Of a DNA stretch of 64,000 nucleotides, positions 32,266 to 40,533 are shown in pieces. The stretch is taken from assembly GCA_009840355.1 (NCBI GenBank), contig VXNZ01000034.1:1-64000 (forward strand). Reading direction: 5' to 3'. The position numbers were made by a program, and so were the translations under genes. The stretch comes from Chloroflexota bacterium (GTDB taxonomy: Bacteria > Chloroflexota > Dehalococcoidia > Lucifugimonadales > JADFKI01). How positions within the stretch are numbered: position 1 is the stretch's first letter; each line of letters opens with the position of its first letter. The notes beneath the pieces were generated by a model. It worked only from the letters and a program-made list of their open reading frames with translations, was not told where the DNA came from and made no database searches.

Positions 32266-32712
32266 CTATTCGATGGTAACCGTCTTTGAGTTATCGTCTG
32301 CCAGCGCGGAATTGAACGCATGCCACGGCAGCGTGGCACACTTTATCCGCGCGGGGAAGCGCGAGACACCTTGCAGCAGCTCCGCATCGCCGAGCACATC
32401 GGGGTCGAAGTCTTCCTGCGTTATCATGCTGCGGAATTCATCGAACACCTTTTCGGCTTCTTCCAATGATAGACCTTTTACGCTCTCCGTCATCATCGAC
32501 GCCGACGCCTTAGATATGGCGCAGCCGATAGCTTGAAAGCCAATATCCGCAATTTTGTTGTCTTGGACAGAAAGATAAACTGTAATTTGGTCGCCGCATA
32601 GCGGGTTGAACCCTTCGACCTGCCGGTTCGTGCATTCCGGCTTGCGGTAGTTACGCGGCCGGCGATTGTGGTCCATCACTACTTCTTGATATAGGTCGTC
32701 CAGATCGTACAT
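32266..32712 (-). CDS. sufU: SufU-like iron-sulfur cluster assembly protein, upstream copy
   Basis: A 148-residue SufU-family protein with MYDLDDLYQEVVMDHNRRPRNY at the N terminus and cysteines in NPLCGDQ, AIGCAISKASAS and RIKCATLPW. The Asp after the first Cys, a metal ligand in SufU, is present (CGDQ). The frame is open to 32838 inside sufD, but ATG 32712 has AGGT upstream and gives the family N terminus. It lies 31 bases after sufD. Having two sufU genes in one operon is unusual; this copy is closer to the standard sequence than the one at 29655. Confidence 0.87.
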   Translation of the reverse strand: MYDLDDLYQEVVMDHNRRPRNYRKPECTNRQVEGFNPLCGDQITVYLSVQDNKIADIGFQAIGCAISKASASMMTESVKGLSLEEAEKVFDEFRSMITQEDFDPDVLGDAELLQGVSRFPARIKCATLPWHAFNSALADDNSKTVTIE

Positions 32713-32743
32713 ATTTACCTGATTATTCTGCCTTAGAGTCTGC

Positions 32744-34072
32744 CTAAAATTCGAACTTGTAACTGGGGAGAGAGTCGAGGAACAGCCTCTCAAGAAAGTC
32801 CCTGAGGTCGTCGTCCTCAACCGTGTCGATGATTTCACTGGCGAAGCCGAATATCAGCAGGCGGCTCGCAGTTTCCAAATCGATGCCGCGGCTTCGCATA
32901 TAGAACACCGTGTCCCTGTCGATGTTGCCTGCTGTTGCGCCGTGTCCGCACTTAACATCGTCCGCCCAGATATACAACGAAGGCTTGCTATCGACCTCCG
33001 CGTCCGGCGAAAGTACCAGGTTTTTGTCTTCCTGATGCGATTCGGTTTTGATAGCGCCGCGCTGCACATACACCGTGCCGCCGAACACCGCGCGAGACCT
33101 GCCGTCCAAGATGCCCTTGTAGTACAGGTTGCTGCTGGAGTGCGGTTTGTTGTGGTTGATGTTGATATAGTTGTCCATGTGCTGGCGGCCGGACGTGAAG
33201 TATAGCCCTTGCAGGTCGCATGACGAATTTTCGCCGTCGATGTTCGTGTACAAGTCGAATCTGCCCAGCCCGACTTGGCGCTCGAACACTTTCGAGTTGT
33301 ACGTGCTGTCCGCGCTCTGCTGCACTCGCGCAACGCCGACATGAAAAGCGTCCTCACTTTCCATCAGCAGCCGGTAGTGTTCAAGCGTAGCATCGTCGCC
33401 GAGTACGAATTCCGCCACCGAGTTCGTCAGGCAGCGATTGCCCGGCACGCCGATATAGCTTTCCACGATGGCGGCGCTGCTGCCGCGACCGGCAGTAAAT
33501 AGCACTCTGGGATGCGAAACCGTCTGCGCGCCGTCCGTCGTAACGAAGACGAGGTGGATCGGCAATTCGACGGAAGCATCGCTGACAATCTCGATGAGCG
33601 CGCCGTCGTCGATGAACGCCGTGTTCAGCGCGATAAAGCCGTCTTCTTCGATGTCTGCGTATCGTGCCAAATGCTCTTCAACGACTTCGCTGCCGGATGC
33701 GATTGCGTCCGCGAGGCTGGAAATTGACACACCGTCCGCGCCGTCCAGCGCAGACGAAAGCGTATGCGAAAATCGCCCGTCGATAAACACAACGCGCGGA
33801 CTATCGCCCTGCGGTGGCGCGACTGCGTTGAGTTCGCCAACGCTGAATATGGAGTCGCCATCCGCCGCGAGCGCAAGTTCAGCGCCGGCGATGGGCGCTA
33901 TGTTCGTGTACTTGTACGGCTCGTTGCCGCGCCGTGCCGTCGGCAGCCCAACATTGCGAAAGCGCTGCCACGCCGCCGCGCGAATGTCGCGCAGCCAGAC
34001 AGGCTGCTCAACATCGCCCAGCGAATCGAAGTCTGTGGTGTACTGTTCGTACCGTGTGAGAGTTTGTGTCAT
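32744..34072 (-). CDS. sufD: Fe-S cluster assembly protein SufD
   Basis: A 442-residue SufD-like protein. It forms the SufBC2D scaffold on which clusters are built. The N-terminal WLRDIRAAAWQRFRNVGLPTARRGNEPYKYTNI and the C-terminal CGHGATAGNIDRDTVFYMRSRGIDLETASRLLIFGFASEII are diagnostic and shared in outline with SufB. The beta-helix core lies between. In most suf operons sufD follows sufB and sufC directly; here two unrelated small genes (34137-34844) separate sufC and sufD. Confidence 0.91.
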   Translation of the reverse strand: MTQTLTRYEQYTTDFDSLGDVEQPVWLRDIRAAAWQRFRNVGLPTARRGNEPYKYTNIAPIAGAELALAADGDSIFSVGELNAVAPPQGDSPRVVFIDGRFSHTLSSALDGADGVSISSLADAIASGSEVVEEHLARYADIEEDGFIALNTAFIDDGALIEIVSDASVELPIHLVFVTTDGAQTVSHPRVLFTAGRGSSAAIVESYIGVPGNRCLTNSVAEFVLGDDATLEHYRLLMESEDAFHVGVARVQQSADSTYNSKVFERQVGLGRFDLYTNIDGENSSCDLQGLYFTSGRQHMDNYININHNKPHSSSNLYYKGILDGRSRAVFGGTVYVQRGAIKTESHQEDKNLVLSPDAEVDSKPSLYIWADDVKCGHGATAGNIDRDTVFYMRSRGIDLETASRLLIFGFASEIIDTVEDDDLRDFLERLFLDSLPSYKFEF

Positions 34073-34136
34073 GTGTTTCCGTCAGTTATTAGTGTTCAGT
34101 TGGTCAGGCTTCAGTAGCGTGTTTAATATGTAGCGT

Positions 34137-34331
34137 CTATCCTGTCAGATTACCAACCCATACCGATGCCAGAACTGCTGCGCCGATTCCCAGAATCCAG
34201 TACAGAATTCGATTTTGCGCCGCTTCTATTCGGTCAAGCCTTGCATTCATTTGTGAGACTTCACCTTCAAGGCGTCCAATGCGGCTGTACACTTCAGCGG
34301 CATCAACTTGTTCTCGCGTTTCAGTTGTCAT
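34137..34331 (-). CDS. Small coiled-coil protein with one C-terminal membrane span
   Basis: A 64-residue protein. Residues 10-40 (VYSRIGRLEGEVSQMNARLDRIEAA) have heptad spacing of a short coiled coil. Residues 43-60 (ILYWILGIGAAVLASVWVG) form one membrane span. The layout resembles small phage XhlA-like or related bacterial proteins, but no family is assigned. ATG 34331 has AGGATAA upstream. It lies 18 bases after the nuclease-like gene, and a protein with the same layout is coupled to the restriction-modification gene at 40352. Confidence 0.6.
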   Translation of the reverse strand: MTTETREQVDAAEVYSRIGRLEGEVSQMNARLDRIEAAQNRILYWILGIGAAVLASVWVGNLTG

Positions 34332-34349
34332 AAGTTATCCTATCGTCCT

Positions 34350-34844
34350 CTATGTTTGCTGCTTAGACCACAGGATAGACATATTTTCCATCCAGTCTAT
34401 CCATTCGCTACCGACAGGAGCAGGCTTCCGTCTGAACCACTTGCCCTCGTCTATAAGTATTGAGTAGGCGACTTTCGCATATTTTGACGAAACATAGTCC
34501 TTTACGCGATGAATGTCTTTTTCCACTTCTGTCCAAGAGACAACCGGAAATTTACCTTTGGGAATATCGCCACACAAATCCGCATTTCGGTTATGAGACG
34601 GCTCATATTTGAACTCAGCGGCTATCTCAACAATGTTGTTGTTGAGGATAACTAAATCTGCCCGCCGTTTTTGTAACAAAGTATAGTCGTTGAATACACG
34701 ATGCGGCATATTATGCCTTGTAATTTCGGAGTTCAAATGCGTTTGCACAGTCCAAACTATATCGCGCTCCGTATAGAATCGGTAGTTGGAATAATTCTGC
34801 TGCAACCATTCAATGGCACTTTCAAATAGATCAGAAGATTTCAC
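34350..34844 (-). CDS. Predicted PD-(D/E)XK-like nuclease, inserted in the suf operon
   Basis: A 164-residue protein without a recognised family name. RRADLVILNNNIVEIAAEFKYE (around residues 60-80) fits the D...E-x-K core of the PD-(D/E)XK nuclease fold: Asp in RADL, hydrophobic strand, then E-F-K. Trp- and Tyr-rich segments flank it. The DNA is visibly more AT-rich than the suf genes on either side, suggesting transfer from elsewhere. It starts at GTG 34844 with GGGGTTGGA upstream. With the small membrane protein downstream it makes a two-gene cassette between sufC and sufD. A defence role is possible but unproven. Confidence 0.55.
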   Translation of the reverse strand: MKSSDLFESAIEWLQQNYSNYRFYTERDIVWTVQTHLNSEITRHNMPHRVFNDYTLLQKRRADLVILNNNIVEIAAEFKYEPSHNRNADLCGDIPKGKFPVVSWTEVEKDIHRVKDYVSSKYAKVAYSILIDEGKWFRRKPAPVGSEWIDWMENMSILWSKQQT

Positions 34845-34923
34845 TCCAACCCCTACTACTCTTTTATTAAATAAATTGTTGGTCAGTTTTCAGTATGAGG
34901 ACTGCCCACTGATAACTAGAACT

Positions 34924-35706
34924 CTACGCCGGCACCTCTTCCCGCAACCATTCGTAGCCCTTATCTTCAAGCTCGAGCGCGAGTTCACGACCGCCGGACA
35001 GGGCTATGCTTCCATTTAGCAGCACGTGCACGAAGTCGGGCGTGATGTAGTTTAGGATGCGCTGGTAGTGCGTTACCATCACAATGGAACGGTCGTCGGA
35101 CTTGAATTTGTTCACGCCTTCGGACACAATGCGCAGCGCGTCGATGTCAAGGCCGGAGTCGGTCTCGTCGAGCAGCGCCAGCGTCGGCTCAAGTAGCGCA
35201 AGTTGAAGTATCTCGTTGCGCTTCTTCTCGCCGCCGGAAAAGCCTTCATTCACCGAGCGGCGCACTAGGTCGGCGTCTATTTCGACCGTGTCCATCGCGG
35301 CATCGAGCAGGCGGTCGAATTCGCGTACTCGCAATTCCCTTTCACCGCGGTGCTGCCGTATAGCATCAACCGCCGACTTCAGGAACTGCCACGAGCGCAC
35401 GCCCGGCAGCTCTACCGGATACTGAAAGGCGAGGAATACGCCCTCACGCGCCCGAGTCTCAGGGTCCATTTCCAACAGGTCTTGCCCCTTGTACAGCACT
35501 TCACCGCCGTCTATGGAATATTCCGGCCTGCCCGCGAGCACATTAGTGAGCGTGCTCTTGCCGGAGCCGTTCGGCCCCATAATCGCATGCACCTCTCCGA
35601 TGTTCACGGTGAGGCTTATGCCCTTCAATATCTCGGTGTCTTCGATGGACACCTGAAGGTCGCGTATCTCAAGAAGGGGCGCATTGTCGTTCATCGCGTC
35701 TGTCAT
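34924..35706 (-). CDS. sufC: Fe-S cluster assembly ATPase SufC
   Basis: A 260-residue soluble ABC ATPase. Walker A is GPNGSGKST near residue 40, the signature is GFSGGEKKRNEI, Walker B is LALLDETDSGLDIDAL, and the H-loop is IVMVTHYQRIL. The Glu of the consensus LDE is present. SufC binds SufB and SufD and drives conformational change during cluster assembly. Length and motifs are normal. It is 118 bases downstream of sufB and is followed by the inserted cassette. Confidence 0.93.
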   Translation of the reverse strand: MTDAMNDNAPLLEIRDLQVSIEDTEILKGISLTVNIGEVHAIMGPNGSGKSTLTNVLAGRPEYSIDGGEVLYKGQDLLEMDPETRAREGVFLAFQYPVELPGVRSWQFLKSAVDAIRQHRGERELRVREFDRLLDAAMDTVEIDADLVRRSVNEGFSGGEKKRNEILQLALLEPTLALLDETDSGLDIDALRIVSEGVNKFKSDDRSIVMVTHYQRILNYITPDFVHVLLNGSIALSGGRELALELEDKGYEWLREEVPA

Positions 35707-35824
35707 TTCTTTCCGATTCTTCCTCTTTCAATCCGTTCGTCCAATTCGTGCTAGTTCAACTATGGATTGCCGTCTCGCGTTCTGTAGAACTGCCTAGCCT
35801 TCACATAGCTGCGGCGGCGCGGCG

Positions 35825-37285
35825 CTATCCCACCGTGCCTTCTAGGTTCACGCGCAGGAGCTGCGAGGCTTCTGCGGCGAACTCGAATGGCAATTCCTTG
35901 AAGATGCCGCGGCAGAAGCCGTTGATTATCATGTAATTCGCCTCTTCCAAGCCGATGCCGCGCTGCTGAAGGTAGAAGAGCTGGTTGTCGTCCACCTTGC
36001 TCGTGGTCGCCTCGTGCCCCATCTGTGCCGTTGGGTTGCGCACCTCGATGTAAGGCACGGTGTGCGCGCCGCACCGGTCGCCGATGAGCAGCGAGTCGCA
36101 CTGCGTAAAGTTGCGCGCGTTGGACGCAGACGGCATTATCTTCACCTGCCCGCGGTAGGTATTCTCCGCCTGCCCTGCCGAAATGCCCTTGGCGATTATC
36201 GTGCTCTTCGTGTTCTTGCCGATGTGGATCATCTTCGTGCCGGTGTCCGCTTGCTGATAGTTGTTCACAAGCGCCACCGAGTAAAACTCGCCGACCGAGT
36301 TGTCGCCCTGCAGTAGCACGCTCGGGTACTTCCAAGTAATCGCAGAGCCGGTCTCGACCTGAGTCCACGAAATCTTGGAGTTTTTGCCCCGCGCCGCGCC
36401 GCGCTTCGTTACGAAGTTGTACACGCCGCCGATGCCGTCCTTGTCGCCCGGATACCAGTTCTGCAGCGTGGAGTACTTTATTTCCGCATCGTCCAGCGTT
36501 ACCAGCTCGACGACGGCTGCGTGCAGTTGGTGAGTCTTGCGCATCGGCGCGGTGCAACCTTCAAGGTAGCTCACATACGCGCCCTTGTCTGCGATGATAA
36601 GCGTGCGCTCGAACTGTCCGGTATCGAGTTCGTTGATGCGGAAATATGTCATCAGCTCGATGGGACAGCGCACTCCCGGCGGCACATAGACGAACGAACC
36701 GTCGCTGAACACGGCGGAATTAAGCGCGGCGTAGAAGTTGTCGGTGTACGGTACGACCGTGCCGAGATACTTCTTCACTATCTCAGGATGCGTCTTGACC
36801 GCTTCACTGACCGAGCAGAAAATCACGCCCGCGTCTTCGAGCATTTTGCGGTAAGTAGTCGCCACCGATGCGCTGTCCAGCACCGCATCCACCGCGACGC
36901 CCGTGAGCCGCTTCTGCTCTTCGAGAGGGATGCCCAGCTTATCGAACGCCTCGCGAATCTCCGGATCGACCTCATCTAGGCTCTGCGGCGCGTCCGCTTG
37001 GGACTTCGGCGCTGCGTAGTAGATGATGTCTTGGAAATCGATGGGCGGGTAGCTGACATTCGCCCACTTCGGCTCTTCGTTATCCAGCGTAAGCCAGTGG
37101 CGATACGCCTTCAGCCGCCATTCGAGCATCCAGTCCGGCTCGCCCTTCTTCGCCGAGATGAGCCTTACGATGTCTTCGCTCAGACCGCGCGGCGCGATGT
37201 CCGATTCTATATCGAACTCAAAGCCCCACTTATATGCCTGGTCTTCCACGCCAGTCTCGCGCGAGATGACCTGCTGTGTAGTCAT
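35825..37285 (-). CDS. sufB: Fe-S cluster assembly protein SufB
   Basis: A 486-residue SufB, the main scaffold of the SufBC2D complex. Seen are [40 protein letters not shown] at the N terminus, [26 protein letters not shown] with a conserved Cys, and [44 protein letters not shown] near the C terminus. The frame is open to 37822, well into the divergent gene; ATG 37285 with GGGAGAGG upstream is the family start. It is the first gene of the suf operon, with a leader of about 150 bases. Confidence 0.93.
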   Translation of the reverse strand: MTTQQVISRETGVEDQAYKWGFEFDIESDIAPRGLSEDIVRLISAKKGEPDWMLEWRLKAYRHWLTLDNEEPKWANVSYPPIDFQDIIYYAAPKSQADAPQSLDEVDPEIREAFDKLGIPLEEQKRLTGVAVDAVLDSASVATTYRKMLEDAGVIFCSVSEAVKTHPEIVKKYLGTVVPYTDNFYAALNSAVFSDGSFVYVPPGVRCPIELMTYFRINELDTGQFERTLIIADKGAYVSYLEGCTAPMRKTHQLHAAVVELVTLDDAEIKYSTLQNWYPGDKDGIGGVYNFVTKRGAARGKNSKISWTQVETGSAITWKYPSVLLQGDNSVGEFYSVALVNNYQQADTGTKMIHIGKNTKSTIIAKGISAGQAENTYRGQVKIMPSASNARNFTQCDSLLIGDRCGAHTVPYIEVRNPTAQMGHEATTSKVDDNQLFYLQQRGIGLEEANYMIINGFCRGIFKELPFEFAAEASQLLRVNLEGTVG

Positions 37286-37408
37286 GGTAATCGCCTCTCC
37301 CTGTCGCTGATGTCTGCGCCAAGATTTTCTTGTCGGAGCGCTGATATACGCTATTGGCAATGCTAGGATGTGTCGCCTGAATGCCTTTGCAATATGCTGC
37401 CCAAAGTG

Positions 37409-37431
37409 TTGTTGATTAAATCGGTCAACAA
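37409..37431. promoter_or_regulatory. Palindrome TTGTTGA-N9-TCAACAA at the suf transcription start
   Basis: Seven-base perfect arms at 37409-37415 and 37425-37431 lie just downstream of the predicted -10 box of the suf promoter, covering about +5 to +27. The position fits a repressor site; the Rrf2 protein encoded in the operon is the obvious candidate. Confidence 0.55.
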
Positions 37432-37441
37432 TTACATGAGC

Positions 37442-37471
37442 AATATAACAAAGTATGTAAGTGGGGGTCAA
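37442..37471 (-). promoter_or_regulatory. Promoter of the suf operon, TTGACC-N18-TATATT
   Basis: On the minus strand TTGACC (37466-37471) and TATATT (37442-37447) are separated by 18 bases. Transcription would begin near 37435, about 150 bases before sufB. Confidence 0.6.
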
Positions 37472-37502
37472 TGATTTAAGCATTCTAAACAACAGACGCC
37501 GA

Positions 37503-37531
37503 TTAGCAATTTTCAAGTATGGTAGTATAAT
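37503..37531 (+). promoter_or_regulatory. Promoter of the restriction-modification gene, TTAGCA-N17-TATAAT
   Basis: A perfect -10 hexamer at 37526-37531 lies 17 bases after TTAGCA (37503-37508). It is divergent from and about 30 bases away from the suf promoter, and about 50 bases before the chosen start at 37581. Confidence 0.6.
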
Positions 37532-37580
37532 TGCAAGCAAACGAATGTTCCTTACTTGCAACGGAGGTTCTAGTATCCCT

Positions 37581-40355
37581 ATGACGACAGAACACGAACA
37601 TACGCTGAATGTCTGGACTGCCGAACTGCTGCGGGACATGCACGGACTTGACGCCAAGCAGGAGCGGAAGCAGGCAGACCGCAAGCGCATCGACATAGAA
37701 ATTCGTATCGGCCCCGTCAAGATTGCATTTGAAGCCGAGCAGGGACAGACAACTACCAAAAAGCGCGAAGCTATCAGCGACGCCGACAAGCGGCTCAAGC
37801 AGAAAAACGCCGACTGCGCCATCGCCGTCTGCTACCCCGACGGGATCTCCGAGAAGCAACAGATACCTGACAGTCGAATGCTCTGGACCATCCGCGCGCC
37901 CGGAAGCCAGATTCCATATAACGATGTAAAGTGGACGGAAGCCAATCTTGGCGAACTGGCGTCGGTCATACAGTTCGCGCCGATGCAGCTTGGCAACCCC
38001 GATTTGGCGGCGGCGGGCTTGTCCGCAAGCCTTGACAGGGCGGTTGGGCGGCTGAGCGACACCCAGATGCGTATGCTTGCTGAGGCACTTGACCTACCCG
38101 GCTGGGTGCGGAGTAGTGGGAAAATCAAGGCGAGCAACGCACCCAATGCGCGATATGACAGAGCCGCAAAGCGCGCGCTTCTGGTTGTAGCCACCGCCGT
38201 GATGTTCCACTCCCGTCTGGACGCCTACCGCGCCGAACTCAAGCCAAAGTACGACAACCGACAACCGGAGCGGACGCCTTTCAATGGCGAATGGCCTCCC
38301 ACCATGGCGCAGCACTGCGTCAAGCACGCGGACCCGATTGGCGCTTTCTACGACGCATGGGAACTCTGGCTTGCCGTGGACTACAAGCCCATATTCTCAA
38401 CCGCGCAGACCGCGCTCAACGGCTGTCCGCATGACTCCGCTTTCACCGCCGCGATACGCGAAGTTAGCGAAGCGGCGCTAGCTCTTACCCGCGACATCGC
38501 CGGCTTGCGCCACGACCTGCTCGGTCGCATCTTCCACACCGTTCTCGATACCGCCCGCTACGACGGCTCTTTCTACACTACGACCGCCGCCGCGACCCTC
38601 TTGGCGTCTCTCGCCATCACAAACGACATGTGCGACTGGAACGACATCGACGCCATATCCAAGCTGCGTATCACCGACCCCGCCTGCGGCACGGGAACGC
38701 TGCTGATGGCGGCTGCCGAGCGCATCCATGAACTCGCGCCTGCCGCGAGAGACGACGCCGAATTGGGGCAGGCGTTAATCGAGAATGTTCTTGCGGGCTA
38801 CGATGTCAACCTCACCGCAACGCACATGGCGGCAACCACGCTGGGCTTGCTCTCGCCCACCACGCGCTTTCAAAACATGAAAATCGGACGCGCATTCCTA
38901 GGCGTGGACGACGCGGGCAAAGCGCACCTCGGTTCGCTGGAGTTCCTTGATGCGCAACCGATGATGATGCCCTGGCCCGGCATGGCGCAATCCGTATCGC
39001 AGGTTGACGACGGCAGTGAAATGGCGCAGCCTGATCCGTCCGACATTGTGATAATGAACCCGCCCTTCACCCGCGACAGCCTACGACATGACCAGTTTAG
39101 CAGTGCTGACGAAGCGAAGCTTAAGGCGCGCGAAAAGAGATTGTTCGCCAACAAACCTGTTCATCTTTCCAGCAACGGCAACGCTTTCGTCATTCTAGCG
39201 GACTTCATGCGAAAGCGCGAAAATGGAACTATAGCGTCAATCCTACCACTGGTTACCGCTACAAATGCGTCATCTCTGGACATACGCAAGTTCTTGGGTA
39301 GGGACTACCACATAGACACACTGGTCGTATCGCACGACCCACAACGCATTTACTTCTCGGAAAACACCAGCATCGGCGAGATACTGTTGGTGTGCCGACT
39401 GCGGGAAGATGCCACCAAGCAAAAGCCGCCAACTCGCGTTGTAAATCTCGCAGTCAATCCCTCTACGCCCGCCGAAGCTATCGCGGTTGCGCGGGCAATT
39501 GAGGGTGGTATGCTGCAAAGTTCCGGCGCTGGCACTGTGCAGTATGCATCAGCGCAAGAAATTGCCGACGGAAACTGGGGCGCAGTGCAATTCCTTTCAG
39601 AATACTTGGTCAAAAACTTCGCTGCGTTAAGACGCAGCGAAGTTTTTGACAGCATTCCCTTGAGCAAGGTTGCTGAAATAGGACCTGACGGTAGGGGATT
39701 AAGAGGCGCATTCAGCCGCTCGAAAATGCCCAGCGCGGACGGCATGGTTGCGTTGTGGGACCACAACACTGATGCCACTCAATCAATGTCTGCTCAGTTT
39801 GACACACACGCAGTAGCTAAGCGTGGGAAAGAGAAGCAGGCGAGAAATCTTTGGAAGAAGCGCGGAAGGATGTTGTTGCCAACACGCATATTTCTGCCAA
39901 CAGTTAGGGTTATGTCCGTGCGATTGGAATCCCCAGCGCTGGGGTCCGCTTGGGTTCCTTGCAAGTCTACTGCGGATGATGTCAGCAAGCAAGACCAAAT
40001 TGAAAGGGCACTTTGTACATACCTTAATTCGTCGGTAGGCATATTGGCGGTATTGGGAGACCGTTCCAACAGAAAGCCGACCTATCCCAACTTGTCAATG
40101 GATGACCTCCGCAAGATTGTCGTCCCTGACTTCACCACGTTGGATGACGACGCACTAGAAACGCTGGTATCAGCTTATGACGCCCACGCCCACAAGACGC
40201 TGCTCCCCCTGCCACAGATGAACGCCTGCGATACGCGCCGCGCCCTGGACGCCGCGGTGTGCGCCGCCCTAGGCATAGATGCGGAGGACATCGCCACAAT
40301 CCGACGCAATCTAGCCGCCGAGCCGTCGGTTACGGGCAGGCGGTATGGACAATGA
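37581..40355 (+). CDS. Type IIG-like restriction-modification protein: nuclease-like N terminus fused to N6-adenine DNA methyltransferase
   Basis: A 924-residue fusion. Near residues 35-60, [21 protein letters not shown] fits a PD-(D/E)XK core with an E-x-E ending of the kind seen in BamHI. A helical linker follows. The methyltransferase has the AdoMet motif [13 protein letters not shown] (near 370) and the catalytic NPPF motif (near 490), the N6-adenine type. The C-terminal 300 residues look like a target-recognition region. One-chain restriction enzymes of this style cut and modify DNA and protect against phage. ATG 37581 is chosen; GGAGG lies 13 bases upstream, and the open frame begins at 37461. 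A 42-base perfect palindrome lies inside the gene at 39609. It is coupled to a small membrane protein. Confidence 0.78.
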   Translation: MTTEHEHTLNVWTAELLRDMHGLDAKQERKQADRKRIDIEIRIGPVKIAFEAEQGQTTTKKREAISDADKRLKQKNADCAIAVCYPDGISEKQQIPDSRMLWTIRAPGSQIPYNDVKWTEANLGELASVIQFAPMQLGNPDLAAAGLSASLDRAVGRLSDTQMRMLAEALDLPGWVRSSGKIKASNAPNARYDRAAKRALLVVATAVMFHSRLDAYRAELKPKYDNRQPERTPFNGEWPPTMAQHCVKHADPIGAFYDAWELWLAVDYKPIFSTAQTALNGCPHDSAFTAAIREVSEAALALTRDIAGLRHDLLGRIFHTVLDTARYDGSFYTTTAAATLLASLAITNDMCDWNDIDAISKLRITDPACGTGTLLMAAAERIHELAPAARDDAELGQALIENVLAGYDVNLTATHMAATTLGLLSPTTRFQNMKIGRAFLGVDDAGKAHLGSLEFLDAQPMMMPWPGMAQSVSQVDDGSEMAQPDPSDIVIMNPPFTRDSLRHDQFSSADEAKLKAREKRLFANKPVHLSSNGNAFVILADFMRKRENGTIASILPLVTATNASSLDIRKFLGRDYHIDTLVVSHDPQRIYFSENTSIGEILLVCRLREDATKQKPPTRVVNLAVNPSTPAEAIAVARAIEGGMLQSSGAGTVQYASAQEIADGNWGAVQFLSEYLVKNFAALRRSEVFDSIPLSKVAEIGPDGRGLRGAFSRSKMPSADGMVALWDHNTDATQSMSAQFDTHAVAKRGKEKQARNLWKKRGRMLLPTRIFLPTVRVMSVRLESPALGSAWVPCKSTADDVSKQDQIERALCTYLNSSVGILAVLGDRSNRKPTYPNLSMDDLRKIVVPDFTTLDDDALETLVSAYDAHAHKTLLPLPQMNACDTRRALDAAVCAALGIDAEDIATIRRNLAAEPSVTGRRYGQ
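39609..39650. repeat. Perfect 19-base inverted repeat with 4-base loop inside the methyltransferase gene
   Basis: Left arm 39609-39627 (GTCAAAAACTTCGCTGCGT), loop TAAG 39628-39631, right arm 39632-39650. As RNA it forms a long hairpin with a GC-rich top and a 3' run of five U, like an intrinsic terminator, on either strand. It codes for [14 protein letters not shown], between the methyltransferase domain and the likely target-recognition region. Confidence 0.85.
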
Positions 40356-40525
40356 TCGCCCACGACTCAAACGCCACCGCCCCCGACTGGCTGACCGATA
40401 TCAACGCCGTGGAAACGCGACTGACCAACCGCATCGAAAGGCTGTTCTTCGCAATACTGGGCGCGGGCAGCGGCATTATCATTGCCCTCATCGGCTTAAT
40501 CGTCGCCAAAATCCTGAAAGACTAA
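40352..40525 (+). CDS. Small membrane protein coupled to the restriction-modification gene
   Basis: A 57-residue protein. Residues 10-32 (APDWLTDINAVETRLTNRIERLF) suit a short amphipathic or coiled-coil helix, and residues 33-53 (FAILGAGSGIIIALIGLIVAKIL) form one membrane span. ATG 40352 overlaps the TGA of the methyltransferase gene (ATGA), so the two are translated together. It has the same layout as the protein at 34137-34331, which also sits right after a nuclease-like gene. Function unknown; it might anchor or regulate the partner enzyme. Confidence 0.6.
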   Translation: MIAHDSNATAPDWLTDINAVETRLTNRIERLFFAILGAGSGIIIALIGLIVAKILKD

Positions 40526-40533
40526 CCCGCGCT

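Noticed and set aside
35760-36557. Minus-strand open frame of 265 codons near the end of sufB
   Set aside because: It is an alternative frame of sufB rich in Arg, Gly and Ala with no family resemblance.
37286-37822. N-terminal extension of the SufB frame by 179 codons
   Set aside because: It would run through the suf promoter and into the divergent methyltransferase gene; ATG 37285 has a good ribosome site and the normal SufB N terminus.
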